From NCBI RefSeq assembly GCF_018736085.1, contig NZ_CP076134.1:1126501-1190500 (forward strand): a stretch of DNA of 64,000 nt, written 5' to 3'. Source of the stretch: Bradyrhizobium sediminis. Lineage in GTDB: Bacteria > Pseudomonadota > Alphaproteobacteria > Rhizobiales > Xanthobacteraceae. A model generated the notes under the pieces. That model ran no database searches. It saw only the letters and a program-made list of their open reading frames with translations, and was not told where the DNA came from. Made by a program: the position numbers and the translations under genes. Positions 20,615-28,942 of this stretch are shown piece after piece (the stretch's first letter is position 1; each line of letters starts with the position of its first letter).

Positions 20615-22225
20615 ATGCTCACCGAAGCCTCCGACTACGAAACCCTCTACCGCAACTTCCGCTGGGATATCCCTGATCGCTTCAACATCGCGACCGCGTG
20701 CTGCGACCGCCACGCCGATGGCACCAATCGGCTGGCGCTGATCTATGTCGATGAGGATGGTGCCGCGACGCGCACCTCGTTCGACGAGGTCGCCGAATTC
20801 TCCCGCCGCTTCGCCAATGTGCTGAAGCAGGACGGCCTGGTGCGCGGCGACCGCGTCGCGGTGTTCCTGTCGCAATCGCTGGAATTGCCGGTCGCGCATC
20901 TGGCGGCATTTCGTTCCGGCATGGTGTCGATCCCGCTGTTCACCCTGTTCGGCGAGGACGCGCTGGAATTTCGCCTCGCGAATTCCGGCGCCAAAGCCAT
21001 CGTCACCGACGAGGCCGGTTACGAGAAGCTGGCAAAAATCCGCGACCGCTTGCCGGATCTGAAGAACATCTACGTTATCGGCGCCTCCGTGCCGGCGGGG
21101 ACGAAATCGTTCTGGCCGTCGCTGAAGGCGGCATCCCCCGACTTTACGACCGTCGATACCGCGGCCGACGATCCCGCCGTGATCATCTACACCTCCGGCA
21201 CCACGGGGAATCCCAAGGGCGCGCTGCATGCCCACCGCGTCGTGCTCGGCCATCTGCCCAATATCGAGATGTGCCACGACTTCCTGCCCAAGCCCGGCGA
21301 CCTGATGTGGACGCCGGCCGACTGGGCCTGGATCGGCGGGCTGATCAACGCGCTGTTCGCCGCCTGGTATCATGCGGTGCCGATCGTCGGGCACCGGGCG
21401 CGCAAATTCGAGCCGCAGGCGGCGATGCAGATGATGGCCGATTACGGCATCCGCAACGTGTTCCTGCCGCCGACCGCGCTGAAGCTGATGCGGCAGGCCG
21501 GCGTCAAGCATGAAGGCGTCAGGCTGCGCTCTATCTTCACCGGTGGCGAGTCGCTCGGCGGCGAACTGCTGGACTGGGTCCGCGCCACCTTCGGTATCGA
21601 CGCCCATGAAGTGTTCGGCCAGACCGAATGCAATCTCGTGATCGGCAGCAACTCGAAACTGTTTCCGATCCGGCCCGGCTCGATGGGCAAGGCGACGCCC
21701 GGCTTCGACGTCCGCATCGTCAACGACAAGGGCGAGGAATTGCCGAGGGGACAGCGCGGCATCATCGGCGTGCGCCAGCCCGTTCCCTGCACCATGCTCG
21801 AATACTGGCGCAACCCGGAAGCCACAGCGAAGAAATATGCCGGCGGGTTCCTGCTCACCGGCGACCTCGGCATCCAGGACGAGGACGGTTACTTCTGGTA
21901 CGTCAGCCGCGAGGACGACGTGATCACGACCGCCGGCTACCGCGTCGGTCCCTCGGAGATCGAGCACACGCTGATGAAGCATCCGGCGGTGGCGATGTCG
22001 GCGGTGGTCGGCATTCCCGATCCGATCCGCACCGAGTCAATCAAGGCCTGGGTCGTGCTGCGGCCGGGCTTCGCACCGAGCGACGCGCTGGCGCGCGAGA
22101 TCCAGGATTTCGTGAAAGTGCAGCTTGCCGCCCACGAATATCCGCGCTTCGTGCAATTCACCGACACCCTGCCGATGACCGCGACCGGCAAGGTGCTGCG
22201 CCCGGAATTGCGGACGCTGGGGTAG
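20615..22225 (+). CDS. AMP-dependent acyl-CoA synthetase
   Basis: This is a 536-residue ANL-superfamily ligase. The AMP-binding P-loop motif YTSGTTGNPKGALHAHR is at about residues 191-207. TPADWAWIGGL and VFGQTECNLVIGSN (adenylate-binding) follow, then TGDLGIQDEDGYFWYVSREDDVI and the catalytic lysine region TATGKVLRPEL near the C-terminus. It activates a carboxylic acid with ATP and CoA. The sequence resembles acetyl/medium-chain acyl-CoA synthetases rather than long-chain ones, but the substrate is not certain. It stands alone between two repeat elements. Confidence 0.9.
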   Translation: MLTEASDYETLYRNFRWDIPDRFNIATACCDRHADGTNRLALIYVDEDGAATRTSFDEVAEFSRRFANVLKQDGLVRGDRVAVFLSQSLELPVAHLAAFRSGMVSIPLFTLFGEDALEFRLANSGAKAIVTDEAGYEKLAKIRDRLPDLKNIYVIGASVPAGTKSFWPSLKAASPDFTTVDTAADDPAVIIYTSGTTGNPKGALHAHRVVLGHLPNIEMCHDFLPKPGDLMWTPADWAWIGGLINALFAAWYHAVPIVGHRARKFEPQAAMQMMADYGIRNVFLPPTALKLMRQAGVKHEGVRLRSIFTGGESLGGELLDWVRATFGIDAHEVFGQTECNLVIGSNSKLFPIRPGSMGKATPGFDVRIVNDKGEELPRGQRGIIGVRQPVPCTMLEYWRNPEATAKKYAGGFLLTGDLGIQDEDGYFWYVSREDDVITTAGYRVGPSEIEHTLMKHPAVAMSAVVGIPDPIRTESIKAWVVLRPGFAPSDALAREIQDFVKVQLAAHEYPRFVQFTDTLPMTATGKVLRPELRTLG

Positions 22226-22230
22226 TTCGA

Positions 22231-22355
22231 TGTCGCCCCGGCGGACGCCGGGGCCCATAACCACAGACGTCAATTTGTTCGTGAATTGCAGGTCGTTCTT
22301 CCTTTTCAGCAACATCGGCCGCGGAGTATGGGTCCCGGCGTTCGCCGGGACGACA
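22231..22355. repeat. two-armed intergenic repeat, type D
   Basis: TGTCGCCCCGGCGGACGCC followed by GGGGCCCATAA forms one arm; GAGTATGGGTCCCGGCG followed by TTCGCCGGGACGACA forms the other. A second copy is at 41619-41749. Confidence 0.8.
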
Positions 22356-22443
22356 CTTTGAGAACCCTCGGCTGAATTGACGCAGATCAATACGTTTCGA
22401 CTCGCCGCCTGCCCCAATGCGAAAAAATAGAGGGGGAAAACCG

Positions 22444-23223
22444 ATGGCGTCGATTTCCGGCAAGGTCGATCCGGTGGTGCGGCAGATTACGGCGGCCGAT
22501 ATCGCAGAGGCGCTGGGGCAGGGGTTGCGCGATTTCCAGGCTCTGCCGCTCTATGGGCTGGCCTTCGGCGCGCTCTATGCCGGCGGCGGCATTGTCATCC
22601 TGCTCTGCCTGACCGCGTTCGGCATGGTCTATCTGGCCTATCCGCTCGCCGCCGGTTTTGCGCTGCTCGGTCCGTTCGTCGCGATCGGCCTCTACGAAGT
22701 CAGCCGCCGGCGCGAGGCCGGTCAAACCGTCTCGATATCGGGCATCTGGTCCACGGTGAAGTCGCGCAGCGAAATCGGTTGGATGGCGTTCGTCACCTTG
22801 TTCATCTTCGTGATCTGGATGTATCAGGTCCGCCTGCTGATCGCGCTCCTGATCGGGCTCAACGCCTCGTTCTCGAGCCTGAAGGAATTTATCACCGTGG
22901 TGCTCACCACCAATGAGGGCCTGTGGTTCCTCGCCATCGGCAATGCGGTCGGCGCGGCGCTGTCGCTGGTCCTGTTCTCGCTGACGGTGGTGTCGTTCCC
23001 GCTTCTGCTCGACCGCGACGTCGATTTCATCACCGCGATGATCACCAGCGTGCGCTCGGTGGTGGCGAGCCCGGTGCCGATGATCGGATGGGCCGCCGTG
23101 ATCGTCGTGCTGCTGATGGTCTCGGCGCTGCCGTATTTCCTCGGCCTCGTGGTGACGCTGCCGGTGCTCGGCCACACCACCTGGCACCTTTACCGGCGGA
23201 TTGTTGCGCCGGTGCCGGGTTAA
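22444..23223 (+). CDS. DUF2189-like integral membrane protein
   Basis: This is a 259-residue protein with about six hydrophobic segments (PLYGLAFGALYAGGGIVILL, FALLGPFVAIGLYEVSRR, MAFVTLFIFVIWMYQVRLLI, LAIGNAVGAALSLVLFSLTV, MIGWAAVIVVLLMV, YFLGLVVTLPVLGHTTWHLY). The charged RRREAGQTVS loop after the second segment is typical of DUF2189. Function unknown. I chose MASISG (22444) because GGGGGAAAA lies upstream; the ATG at 22417 is less likely. Confidence 0.85.
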   Translation: MASISGKVDPVVRQITAADIAEALGQGLRDFQALPLYGLAFGALYAGGGIVILLCLTAFGMVYLAYPLAAGFALLGPFVAIGLYEVSRRREAGQTVSISGIWSTVKSRSEIGWMAFVTLFIFVIWMYQVRLLIALLIGLNASFSSLKEFITVVLTTNEGLWFLAIGNAVGAALSLVLFSLTVVSFPLLLDRDVDFITAMITSVRSVVASPVPMIGWAAVIVVLLMVSALPYFLGLVVTLPVLGHTTWHLYRRIVAPVPG

Positions 23224-23245
23224 TTGCTTTCGCGGGGACGACAGT

Positions 23246-23758
23246 TTACGGCGTCGCAATCCCCATCTTCTTCAGCGCATCCAGCATCCGTTGCGGCGGC
23301 TCCATCTTGACGACCAGCGGCACGCCGGTCTCCAGGAGGCTCTTCAGGCTGGACAGGATCGCGGGCCAGCCGGCCCGTCCGCCGGACAGGATGTCGTCGC
23401 TGAGCTGCCGCTCATGGGCCTCGGTCATGGTGAGGCGGACGGCATCGCCGGCGCGTTCGATCTCGTAGGTGACGATCTCCGTGCCGAGATGTTCGGCGAG
23501 ACCGTCCCAGTTGACGTTGAACGTGGTCGTCAGCTTCCGCGGCGGATCGCACTCGATCACCTCGCCGCTGATGTGAACCGAGCCGTCCGGCGCGCGCAGG
23601 ACATACGCGCCGCCGACCTTCAGATCGATCTCGACGGCGAATCCGTGAAAGTACTTCCTGGTGAACTCCGCCGATATCAGTGCCTCCCAGACCTTTTCGG
23701 GGGTGGATGCAATGTAGATGGTGTAGACGATGGCGGGTTTGAATTGATCGATGTTCAT
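23246..23758 (-). CDS. SRPBCC/AHSA1-family protein (second in operon)
   Basis: This is a 170-residue protein. YTIYIASTPEKVWEALISAEFTRKYFHGFAVEIDLKVGGAY is the standard start of the AHSA1 START-like fold, with VIECDPPRKLTTTF and the C-terminal helix GGRAGWPAILSSLKSLLETG. The fold makes a hydrophobic ligand pocket. It overlaps the preceding SRPBCC gene by 4 nt (ATGA) and belongs to an ArsR-SRPBCC-SRPBCC operon. Ligand unknown. Confidence 0.9.
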   Translation of the reverse strand: MNIDQFKPAIVYTIYIASTPEKVWEALISAEFTRKYFHGFAVEIDLKVGGAYVLRAPDGSVHISGEVIECDPPRKLTTTFNVNWDGLAEHLGTEIVTYEIERAGDAVRLTMTEAHERQLSDDILSGGRAGWPAILSSLKSLLETGVPLVVKMEPPQRMLDALKKMGIATP

Positions 23759-24231
23759 GACTGGCGAACCTCCGGCTGACTCTCCATGCAGGAGAGGGGA
23801 ATCGCCAGCGCCGCACCTTGCTCCAGCATGCTCTTCAGGCTCGACAGGATCGCCGGCCAGCCCCTGGAGATGCCGTCGAGCACGACGCTGTCCGGAGCAA
23901 AGCCTTGATGCGTCAGTGTCAGCTTCACGAGCTTGCCGTACGGCTCGAGCACGAAGGTCACGCGCGACGGTTCTTCCTGTTTCGCGCGCTCGTTGAGCAG
24001 GTGATGGAACGAATAGGACAGCCGCCGCGGCGGATCCGCCTCCAGGACCTCACCGTCGTCGGTGGCGGTGCCGTTCATCACCAGCTTGAACGGCGATCCG
24101 ACCTTCCAGTCGGAGACGACGCTGGTGCCCCACCAGTACCGTTTGGTGAATTCGCTCGATGTCAGCGCCTGCCAAAGCTTTTCGGGCGTGGTCTCGATGT
24201 AGGTGACGTAGACGAATTCCGGTTTACTCAT
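23755..24231 (-). CDS. SRPBCC/AHSA1-family protein (first in operon)
   Basis: This is a 158-residue AHSA1-type protein starting MSKPEFVYVTYIETTPEKLWQALTSSEFTKRYWWGTSVVSDWKVG, with EVLEADPPRRLSYSF and GISRGWPAILSSLKSMLEQG. It is a paralogue of the next gene: the fold and the RGWPAILSSLKS helix are shared. It overlaps the ArsR gene upstream by 8 nt and the following gene by 4 nt. The arrangement is typical of ArsR-controlled START-domain operons. Confidence 0.9.
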   Translation of the reverse strand: MSKPEFVYVTYIETTPEKLWQALTSSEFTKRYWWGTSVVSDWKVGSPFKLVMNGTATDDGEVLEADPPRRLSYSFHHLLNERAKQEEPSRVTFVLEPYGKLVKLTLTHQGFAPDSVVLDGISRGWPAILSSLKSMLEQGAALAIPLSCMESQPEVRQS

Positions 24232-24538
24232 CACGCTTCTCCAGTTGCCGTTTCAATTCGCCGAGCGCGGCGAGCTTGCCGCGCTCGAATTTTTTGATCC
24301 ACCGCTCGCCGATCTGATGGATCGGCACCGGATTGAGATAGTGCAGCTTCTCGCGGCCGTGCCTGACGGTGGTGACGAGGTTGGCCTGTTCGAGAATCCC
24401 AAGGTGTTTGGTGACGGCCTGCCGCGTCATGGCGAGGCCGTCGCAGAGTTCGTTCAGGGTCTGCCCGTTTTTGGAATGAAGCCTGTCCAGCAGCGACCGC
24501 CGCGAAGCGTCGGCTAGCGCTTTGAAGACCTCATCCAT
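24224..24538 (-). CDS. ArsR-family transcriptional regulator
   Basis: This is a 104-residue winged-helix repressor: MDEVFKALADASRRSLLDRL, the recognition helix MTRQAVTKHLGILEQANLV, and the wing TTVRHGREKLHYLNPVPI. The metal-site cysteines of ArsR/SmtB sensors are absent, so it probably senses something else. It heads the SRPBCC operon and likely represses it. I chose MDEVF (24538) as the family start; MPIITA would add 6 residues. TAGGCAACCAAATGGTTGCAT, just upstream at 24550-24570, contains the dyad GCAACCAAATGGTTGC, a good operator candidate. Confidence 0.9.
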   Translation of the reverse strand: MDEVFKALADASRRSLLDRLHSKNGQTLNELCDGLAMTRQAVTKHLGILEQANLVTTVRHGREKLHYLNPVPIHQIGERWIKKFERGKLAALGELKRQLEKRDE

Positions 24539-24554
24539 GGCAGTGATAATAGGC

Positions 24555-24570
24555 AACCAAATGGTTGCAT
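24555..24570. promoter_or_regulatory. dyad operator candidate upstream of the ArsR gene
   Basis: GCAACCAAATGGTTGC is an almost perfect inverted repeat (GCAACCA / TGGTTGC) 17-32 bases upstream of the ArsR start codon, where an autorepressor would bind. Inferred from symmetry and position. Confidence 0.5.
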
Positions 24571-24627
24571 GTCAAGCGAGAGCTACGAGAATGGTCGTTG
24601 AGTTGCTTGGCTCACCGCGCAATTATT

Positions 24628-24721
24628 CGTCATGCCCGGGCTTGTCCCGGGCATCCACGCCTTCTTATCGATCCCGCGTTCGGCTAAGACGTGGATGGCC
24701 GGGACAAGCCCGGCCATGACG
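24628..24721. repeat. two-armed intergenic repeat, type A
   Basis: CGTCATGCCCGGGCTTGTCC at the left and GGACAAGCCCGGCCATGACG at the right are near-perfect inverted repeats. The element lies between the divergent ArsR and LysE-type genes. Confidence 0.85.
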
Positions 24722-24743
24722 CAAGTGCTTGCACGGGTGCCCC

Positions 24744-25361
24744 ATGTCTCTTCAGGTCTATCTCGCTTTCGTCGCCGCCTGCGTCGCGCTGGCGCTGCTG
24801 CCGGGGCCGGTGGTTACGCTGGTGATCGCCAACGGGCTCCGCTACGGCACCCACGCGGCCCTGACCAACATCGCCGGCGTCCAGGCCGGGCTGGCGATCG
24901 TGATCGGCATCGTGGCGGTTGGGTTGACCTCGCTGATGGCGACGATGGGCTACTGGTTCGACTGGGTGCGCTTTGCCGGCGCGGCCTATCTGGTCTGGCT
25001 CGGCATCAAGCTGATCTGGTCGCCGGTCGAAGGCGTCGACGCCGATGCGCCGCCGCCCCCGCCGCGCGGCGGCTTCTTCCTGCAGGGCTTTCTGGTGCTG
25101 CTCAGTAACCCCAAGGTGCTGGTGTTCTTCGGCGCGTTCATTCCGCAGTTCGTGGACATGAACAGGGATCATTTCCCGCAGGTGGCGCTGCTCGGCGTCA
25201 CCTTCATGGTCGCGGGCGCGATCTCCGATTCGATCTATGCGCTGCTGGCTGGCCGTGTCCGGTTGTTCTTCTCGGCGCGACGGACGCGGCTGGTATCGCG
25301 CATCTCCGGCGGCTTCATGATCGGCGGCGGCATCTGGCTGGCGCTGACGCGGGCGCAGTAA
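24744..25361 (+). CDS. LysE/RhtB-family exporter
   Basis: This is a 205-residue membrane protein with about six helices. The family start is VYLAFVAACVALALLPGPVVTLVIANGLRYG (LPGP motif), then NIAGVQAGLAIVIGIVAVGL, FAGAAYLVWLGIKLI, GFLVLLSNPKVLVFFGAFIPQFV and the C-terminal GGFMIGGGIWLAL. Members export amino acids and small metabolites. The start at 24744 (MSLQVYL) fits the family; the ATG at 24729 is less likely. A terminator follows. Confidence 0.9.
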   Translation: MSLQVYLAFVAACVALALLPGPVVTLVIANGLRYGTHAALTNIAGVQAGLAIVIGIVAVGLTSLMATMGYWFDWVRFAGAAYLVWLGIKLIWSPVEGVDADAPPPPPRGGFFLQGFLVLLSNPKVLVFFGAFIPQFVDMNRDHFPQVALLGVTFMVAGAISDSIYALLAGRVRLFFSARRTRLVSRISGGFMIGGGIWLALTRAQ

Positions 25362-25416
25362 GACGCCCTCGCGTCATTGCATTGAACCTTCCATCGCCAC
25401 GGCGCGTCTGAGGGAC

Positions 25417-25439
25417 GGACGGCTCCCGCCGTCCTTTTT
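25417..25439 (+). terminator. terminator of the LysE-type gene
   Basis: A GGACGGC / GCCGTCC stem with TCCC loop is followed by TTTTT. It lies about 55 bases after the stop and just before the next start. Confidence 0.85.
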
Positions 25440-25457
25440 CCTTTGGGGGGAAATCCG

Positions 25458-26432
25458 GTGCCCGATCTGCCGTGGTTCGTCTATGCGATGCTGCTCGCGC
25501 CGCTCGGGCTGATCCTCGTCGCCGCCGCCTACAAGACGCTGCAGGTGCGTGCCGCGCGGGAATGGCCGTCGGCGCCGGGCAAGGTGGTGATTTCGAGTTC
25601 CGAAGTGCGCGAGGTCAGGGTGATCGACCGCGACAGGGAAGACAACTATCGTACCGAGCAGCGCAACTTCGCCAATATCGTCTACGAATATTCCGTCGCC
25701 GGCAAGAAGCTGCGCAACAACCGCGTCAGCATCGGCGAGGACCGCGGCAATTTCCAGGTTGCCGAGACGATCGCGAAGTATCCGGCCGGCGCCATCGTCA
25801 TGGTCTACTACAATCCGCTGCATCCGCACGAAGCGGTGCTGGAGCGCGACCTGCCGAAGGGGCTGTGGGGTTGCCTCGGCATCGGAACGGCGATCATCGT
25901 CGCGGTGGTGTTCGGCTCGGCGATTGGCCTGCACCGGCTGGGCGAATTTGTCTCGACCAGGCTCGCGGACCCCAAACTGTCGGCGCTGGTCGTCGGGCTG
26001 GGTGCTTTCGGCTTCGTCACGGCGCTGTTCGCGCTCGCCCTGCATCGGCAGGCCTCGCTGGCGAGACAATGGCCTGTCGTGTCGGGCACCATCAGGACGT
26101 CGGGTCTCGAGCGGTTTGTCGGCACGCCGTCGGAACGGTTGGAGCGCGGACAGATCATGTTCCAGGCGAAGGTCACGTTCGCCTATCGCTACGACGGCGT
26201 CGCCTATGTCAGCGAGGCCGCGAGCCTCGGCGGCAAGGTGACCTCGACGTCGAGCGGGCTGGTGCAACGCTTCGCCAGAAAATATCCCGATGGCGCCACG
26301 GTAAAGGTCTACGTCAATCCGGCCAATCCATCGGAAGCGACGCTGGAGCCGCGCGCCGGTTTCGTATGGGTGCTGTGGCTGCTGGTCGCCGCATTCTGGG
26401 CCGGCGCGTTCTACATCGCCACGCACGGTTAG
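25458..26432 (+). CDS. DUF3592 membrane protein with duplicated domain
   Basis: This is a protein of about 324 residues. A helix at the N-terminus (FVYAMLLAPLGLILVAAAY) precedes a first DUF3592-like domain (WPSAPGKVVISSSEVREV ... YPAGAIVMVYYNPLHPHEAVLE). Two central helices follow (CLGIGTAIIVAVVFGSAIGL; LVVGLGAFGFVTALFALAL), then a second copy (WPVVSGTIRTSGLERFVG ... YPDGATVKVYVNPANPSEATLE) and a C-terminal helix. The internal duplication is visible in WPS/WPV, YP.GA and V.YNP/V.VNP. Function unknown. The GTG at 25458 follows GGGGGGAAA. Confidence 0.85.
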   Translation: MPDLPWFVYAMLLAPLGLILVAAAYKTLQVRAAREWPSAPGKVVISSSEVREVRVIDRDREDNYRTEQRNFANIVYEYSVAGKKLRNNRVSIGEDRGNFQVAETIAKYPAGAIVMVYYNPLHPHEAVLERDLPKGLWGCLGIGTAIIVAVVFGSAIGLHRLGEFVSTRLADPKLSALVVGLGAFGFVTALFALALHRQASLARQWPVVSGTIRTSGLERFVGTPSERLERGQIMFQAKVTFAYRYDGVAYVSEAASLGGKVTSTSSGLVQRFARKYPDGATVKVYVNPANPSEATLEPRAGFVWVLWLLVAAFWAGAFYIATHG

Positions 26433-27364
26433 GCCGGCTGTGGCCCGCTCGGAGGCGCGGTGCCCGGCGCCAGCACCAGCTCCGCGTCGTCGATGACGTA
26501 GCGAACATATTTGTAGTCGCGAATGAAGCTGATGCGGCCGTCCGTCCACTCCAGCCACATCAGGTAGCTGGGCTTCACCGCCTCAGGCTCCTCCCAGACC
26601 GCGATCACCTCGCGGCCCTCGAGCCAGGCGGGAGCGACCCGCACCGGCGCGCTGCGCGAATAGATGCCGAAGAACATGCTCACGTCGCCGGCGCCGGCGC
26701 GCAGCGGGTATGTCGACTGGATCAGTCGCACGTCGTCGGCCAGCATCGCGCGCAGCCCGTCCCAGTCGCGCCGGTTGAACAGGGCGACATAGTGGGCCAC
26801 GGCGGGTGACGGCGGGCGCGGCGCTGGCCGGGCCGGCGCCTGGGCGTTGATGGCCTTGAGCCGGGCTCGCCCGCGGGCGAGGTGGGCCTTCACCGCATTG
26901 ACCGTGAGATCGAGCGTCGCGGCGATCTCCTCCAGCGACTGGTCGAGCACGTCCTTGAGGATCACCACGCTGCGCTGCACGGTCGGAAGCTCCGCGAACC
27001 GCGACACCGCCGTTTCGACCGCCTCCCGCCGCATCAGCGCCTCCACAGGATCTGGGCTTTCCGGATCGGCGACCTCGTGGGCCGCCTCGATGGGCTCGGC
27101 CGCGCGGATCGCGCGGCTGCGCAGCAGGTCCAGCGCGCGGTTATGGGCGATCCGGAACAGCCAGGCGCGGAGTGGTGTGTCTTCTCGCACTTCGTCCAGG
27201 GCGACCAAGGCCCGGGCGAAGGTGTCCTGCACCACGTCCTCGCCATCGATCACCGAGCCCATCAGGCGCGCGCAGTAGCGGTGAAGCTCCGGCCGCAGCT
27301 CGCCGGCGAGCGCCAGCAGCTGCGCATGGCGCGCCGTGGGCGGCGAGGATGGGCTTTCGCTCAA
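26429..27364 (-). CDS. ECF sigma factor with SnoaL-like C-terminal domain
   Basis: This is a 311-residue sigma-70 family protein, longer than a plain ECF. Region 2 is HRYCARLMGSVIDGEDVVQDTFARALVAL and LRAWLFRIAHNRALDLLRSR; region 4 is LPTVQRSVVILKDVLDQSLEEIAATLDLTVNAVKAHLARGRARLK. About 130 residues follow with a SnoaL-like fold (VAHYVALFNRRDWDGLRAMLADDVRLI, GWEGRE-like WLEGREVIAVWEEP). Such extensions modulate sigma activity in place of a separate anti-sigma factor. It overlaps an upstream dehydrogenase gene by 4 nt; that gene has lost its active site. Confidence 0.88.
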   Translation of the reverse strand: MSESPSSPPTARHAQLLALAGELRPELHRYCARLMGSVIDGEDVVQDTFARALVALDEVREDTPLRAWLFRIAHNRALDLLRSRAIRAAEPIEAAHEVADPESPDPVEALMRREAVETAVSRFAELPTVQRSVVILKDVLDQSLEEIAATLDLTVNAVKAHLARGRARLKAINAQAPARPAPRPPSPAVAHYVALFNRRDWDGLRAMLADDVRLIQSTYPLRAGAGDVSMFFGIYSRSAPVRVAPAWLEGREVIAVWEEPEAVKPSYLMWLEWTDGRISFIRDYKYVRYVIDDAELVLAPGTAPPSGPQPA

Positions 27365-27789
27365 GCCGCTGCTCCCTCGAGCATTGTTATTCCCGTGTCG
27401 CCTTTGAGCCCGAAGGCGAAGCCCTCAGCATATTTCGGGTCGTCCAGCACTGAAACGACTTGGAGCCCGGCCTTGACATCGGTCTCCCAGGTCGTGGTGA
27501 AATCCGCCCAGCGCAGCTGGTCCAGCCGACCCATCCGCGGCTTCGCGCCGGCGTTCAGCGCGAGAATGTCCGGGCGGACCTCGGCAAGGATGCGGTGGGC
27601 GGCGGTCTCGTCCGTCACGTCGGCGGAGATCGTGGCGACGCCCAGCCGGGCGCGGACCGACTCGAGCGCATCGATGTTGCGGGCGACGACCGTCACCCTG
27701 GCGCCATGCGCGACCAGGGCCTCGACCAGTCCCAGGCCCAGGCCACGGCTTCCGCCGGTAACGACGGCATTCCTGTCTTTGAGGCCCAT
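27361..27789 (-). pseudogene. short-chain dehydrogenase with internal in-frame deletion
   Basis: The frame encodes 142 residues against the usual ~240. The Rossmann start is intact (AVVTGGSRGLGLGLVEALVAHG) and continues to NAGAKPRMGRLDQL, DFTTTWETDVKAG. It then jumps to LQVVSVLDDPKYAEGFAF and a typical end GDTGITMLEGAAA. The middle segment with the catalytic Ser and YxxxK is missing, so it cannot be an active oxidoreductase of the usual type. The reading frame is preserved through the deletion and overlaps the ECF sigma gene by 4 nt, so it may be kept for translational coupling. Confidence 0.8.
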
Positions 27790-27924
27790 CAGTTCAGCTC
27801 CAGTGTTCAGGTTGCAGCCGGCACGATCGAGGAGTCCATCGACGCCGCCGCCTCCTGAACCCAGGACGTTTGGGACCGCGGAAAGGAGTCACCGTCTGCG
27901 CGTTGATGTCCCCGCGCCGCAAAA

Positions 27925-28734
27925 TCAGGCCGGCAGCAGCCGCTGCTCGCGCATGGTCACTTCGATCCCGACGAATATCCGCGCCAGCCGGCCCGCCCAT
28001 TGCCGTTGCCCGGCGGGCTCTGAAATCAGATCCTGGCGGATTTCGATGCCGCTGTTCATCAGCCCGCGCGCCTCGCCGTGCACCGGAATCGTGTAGTCGG
28101 TCGCGTCGCTCACCGCATAGGGCTCGTTGTCGCCGACCACGAGACCGGATTCCGCGCGCAACAGTTTCAACAGCAGCGGCGGCAGCCGCGTATCGCGATG
28201 ATAGAGCGTGCCGATGTGCCAGGGCCGCGCGCTCCCCTTGTAGACCGGGGTAAAACTGTGCAGCGCCACCAGCACGGTCGGTACGCCCTTGCGCAAGCGA
28301 GTGTCGATCGCATCCTCGATGCGGCGGTGATAGGGATCGAAAATCTGTCGGCGCCGCGCCTCGGCGGCGTCGGCGGCAAGGTCCTGGTTGCCGGGAATCA
28401 TCGTCGCCTCGGAGACGTGCGGGATCGAGCTCGGCGCGCCCGGCGGCCGGTTGCAGTCGATCACCAGCCGCGAATAACGCTGCGCGATCAGATGCGCGTC
28501 GAGCCGTTTCGACAGCGCCTCGGCGACGCCGGCGATGCCGATGTCCCAGGCGATGTGGCGCGTCAGTTCGCTTTCCGGCAAGCCCAGATCGCCGAGCGCG
28601 CGCGGGATCCGGCGGCCGTAGTGATCGCAAGTGAGCAGGAAGGGCGAGCGGCCGGCCGCATTTTCTTCCAGTACCGGCGGAACCTCCTGCCGTCCGAGGA
28701 GTAGGGATGTGTCGCCTGCGCTGTCCAACTTCAT
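27925..28734 (-). CDS. N-formylglutamate amidohydrolase-family protein
   Basis: This is a 269-residue protein. FLLTCDHYGRRIPRALGDLGLPESEL is the family start, with HIAWDIGIAGVAEALSKRLDA, YSRLVIDCNRPPG, VALHSFTPVYKG and VVGDNEPYAV. The His and acidic residues fit the zinc-dependent N-formylglutamate deformylase fold. Many family members annotated this way lie outside histidine degradation, and no hut genes are nearby, so the substrate is uncertain. It is transcribed alone. Confidence 0.85.
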   Translation of the reverse strand: MKLDSAGDTSLLLGRQEVPPVLEENAAGRSPFLLTCDHYGRRIPRALGDLGLPESELTRHIAWDIGIAGVAEALSKRLDAHLIAQRYSRLVIDCNRPPGAPSSIPHVSEATMIPGNQDLAADAAEARRRQIFDPYHRRIEDAIDTRLRKGVPTVLVALHSFTPVYKGSARPWHIGTLYHRDTRLPPLLLKLLRAESGLVVGDNEPYAVSDATDYTIPVHGEARGLMNSGIEIRQDLISEPAGQRQWAGRLARIFVGIEVTMREQRLLPA

Positions 28735-28867
28735 ATCCTCAATTGTTACCTATCGAAGCAGCATGCCGATTTGGAAATGAGCAGCGATCTCTATAGATTA
28801 GATTGCACAGAATCGCGATGATTGCTGCGACGATGCCGCTCCTGACAATTCATCACAAGACCGAATA

Positions 28868-28931
28868 TGCGACGAAGCGATCCACCCCTCCCATGCCGCG
28901 CCATGGATTGCTTCGCTGCGCTCGCAATGAC
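28868..28931. repeat. two-armed intergenic repeat, type B (shortened)
   Basis: The right arm GGATTGCTTCGCTGCGCTCG ends in CAATGAC and matches copies at 37056-37175, 39018-39094 and 58469-58550. The left arm (GCGACGAAGCGATCCACC) is diverged. Confidence 0.7.
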
Positions 28932-28942
28932 ATAGGAGGGCG

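Noticed and set aside
17772..24721. Repeated CGTCATGCCCGG elements as a CRISPR array
   Set aside because: The copies are kilobases apart, palindromic and not regularly spaced with unique spacers; they are dispersed intergenic repeats.
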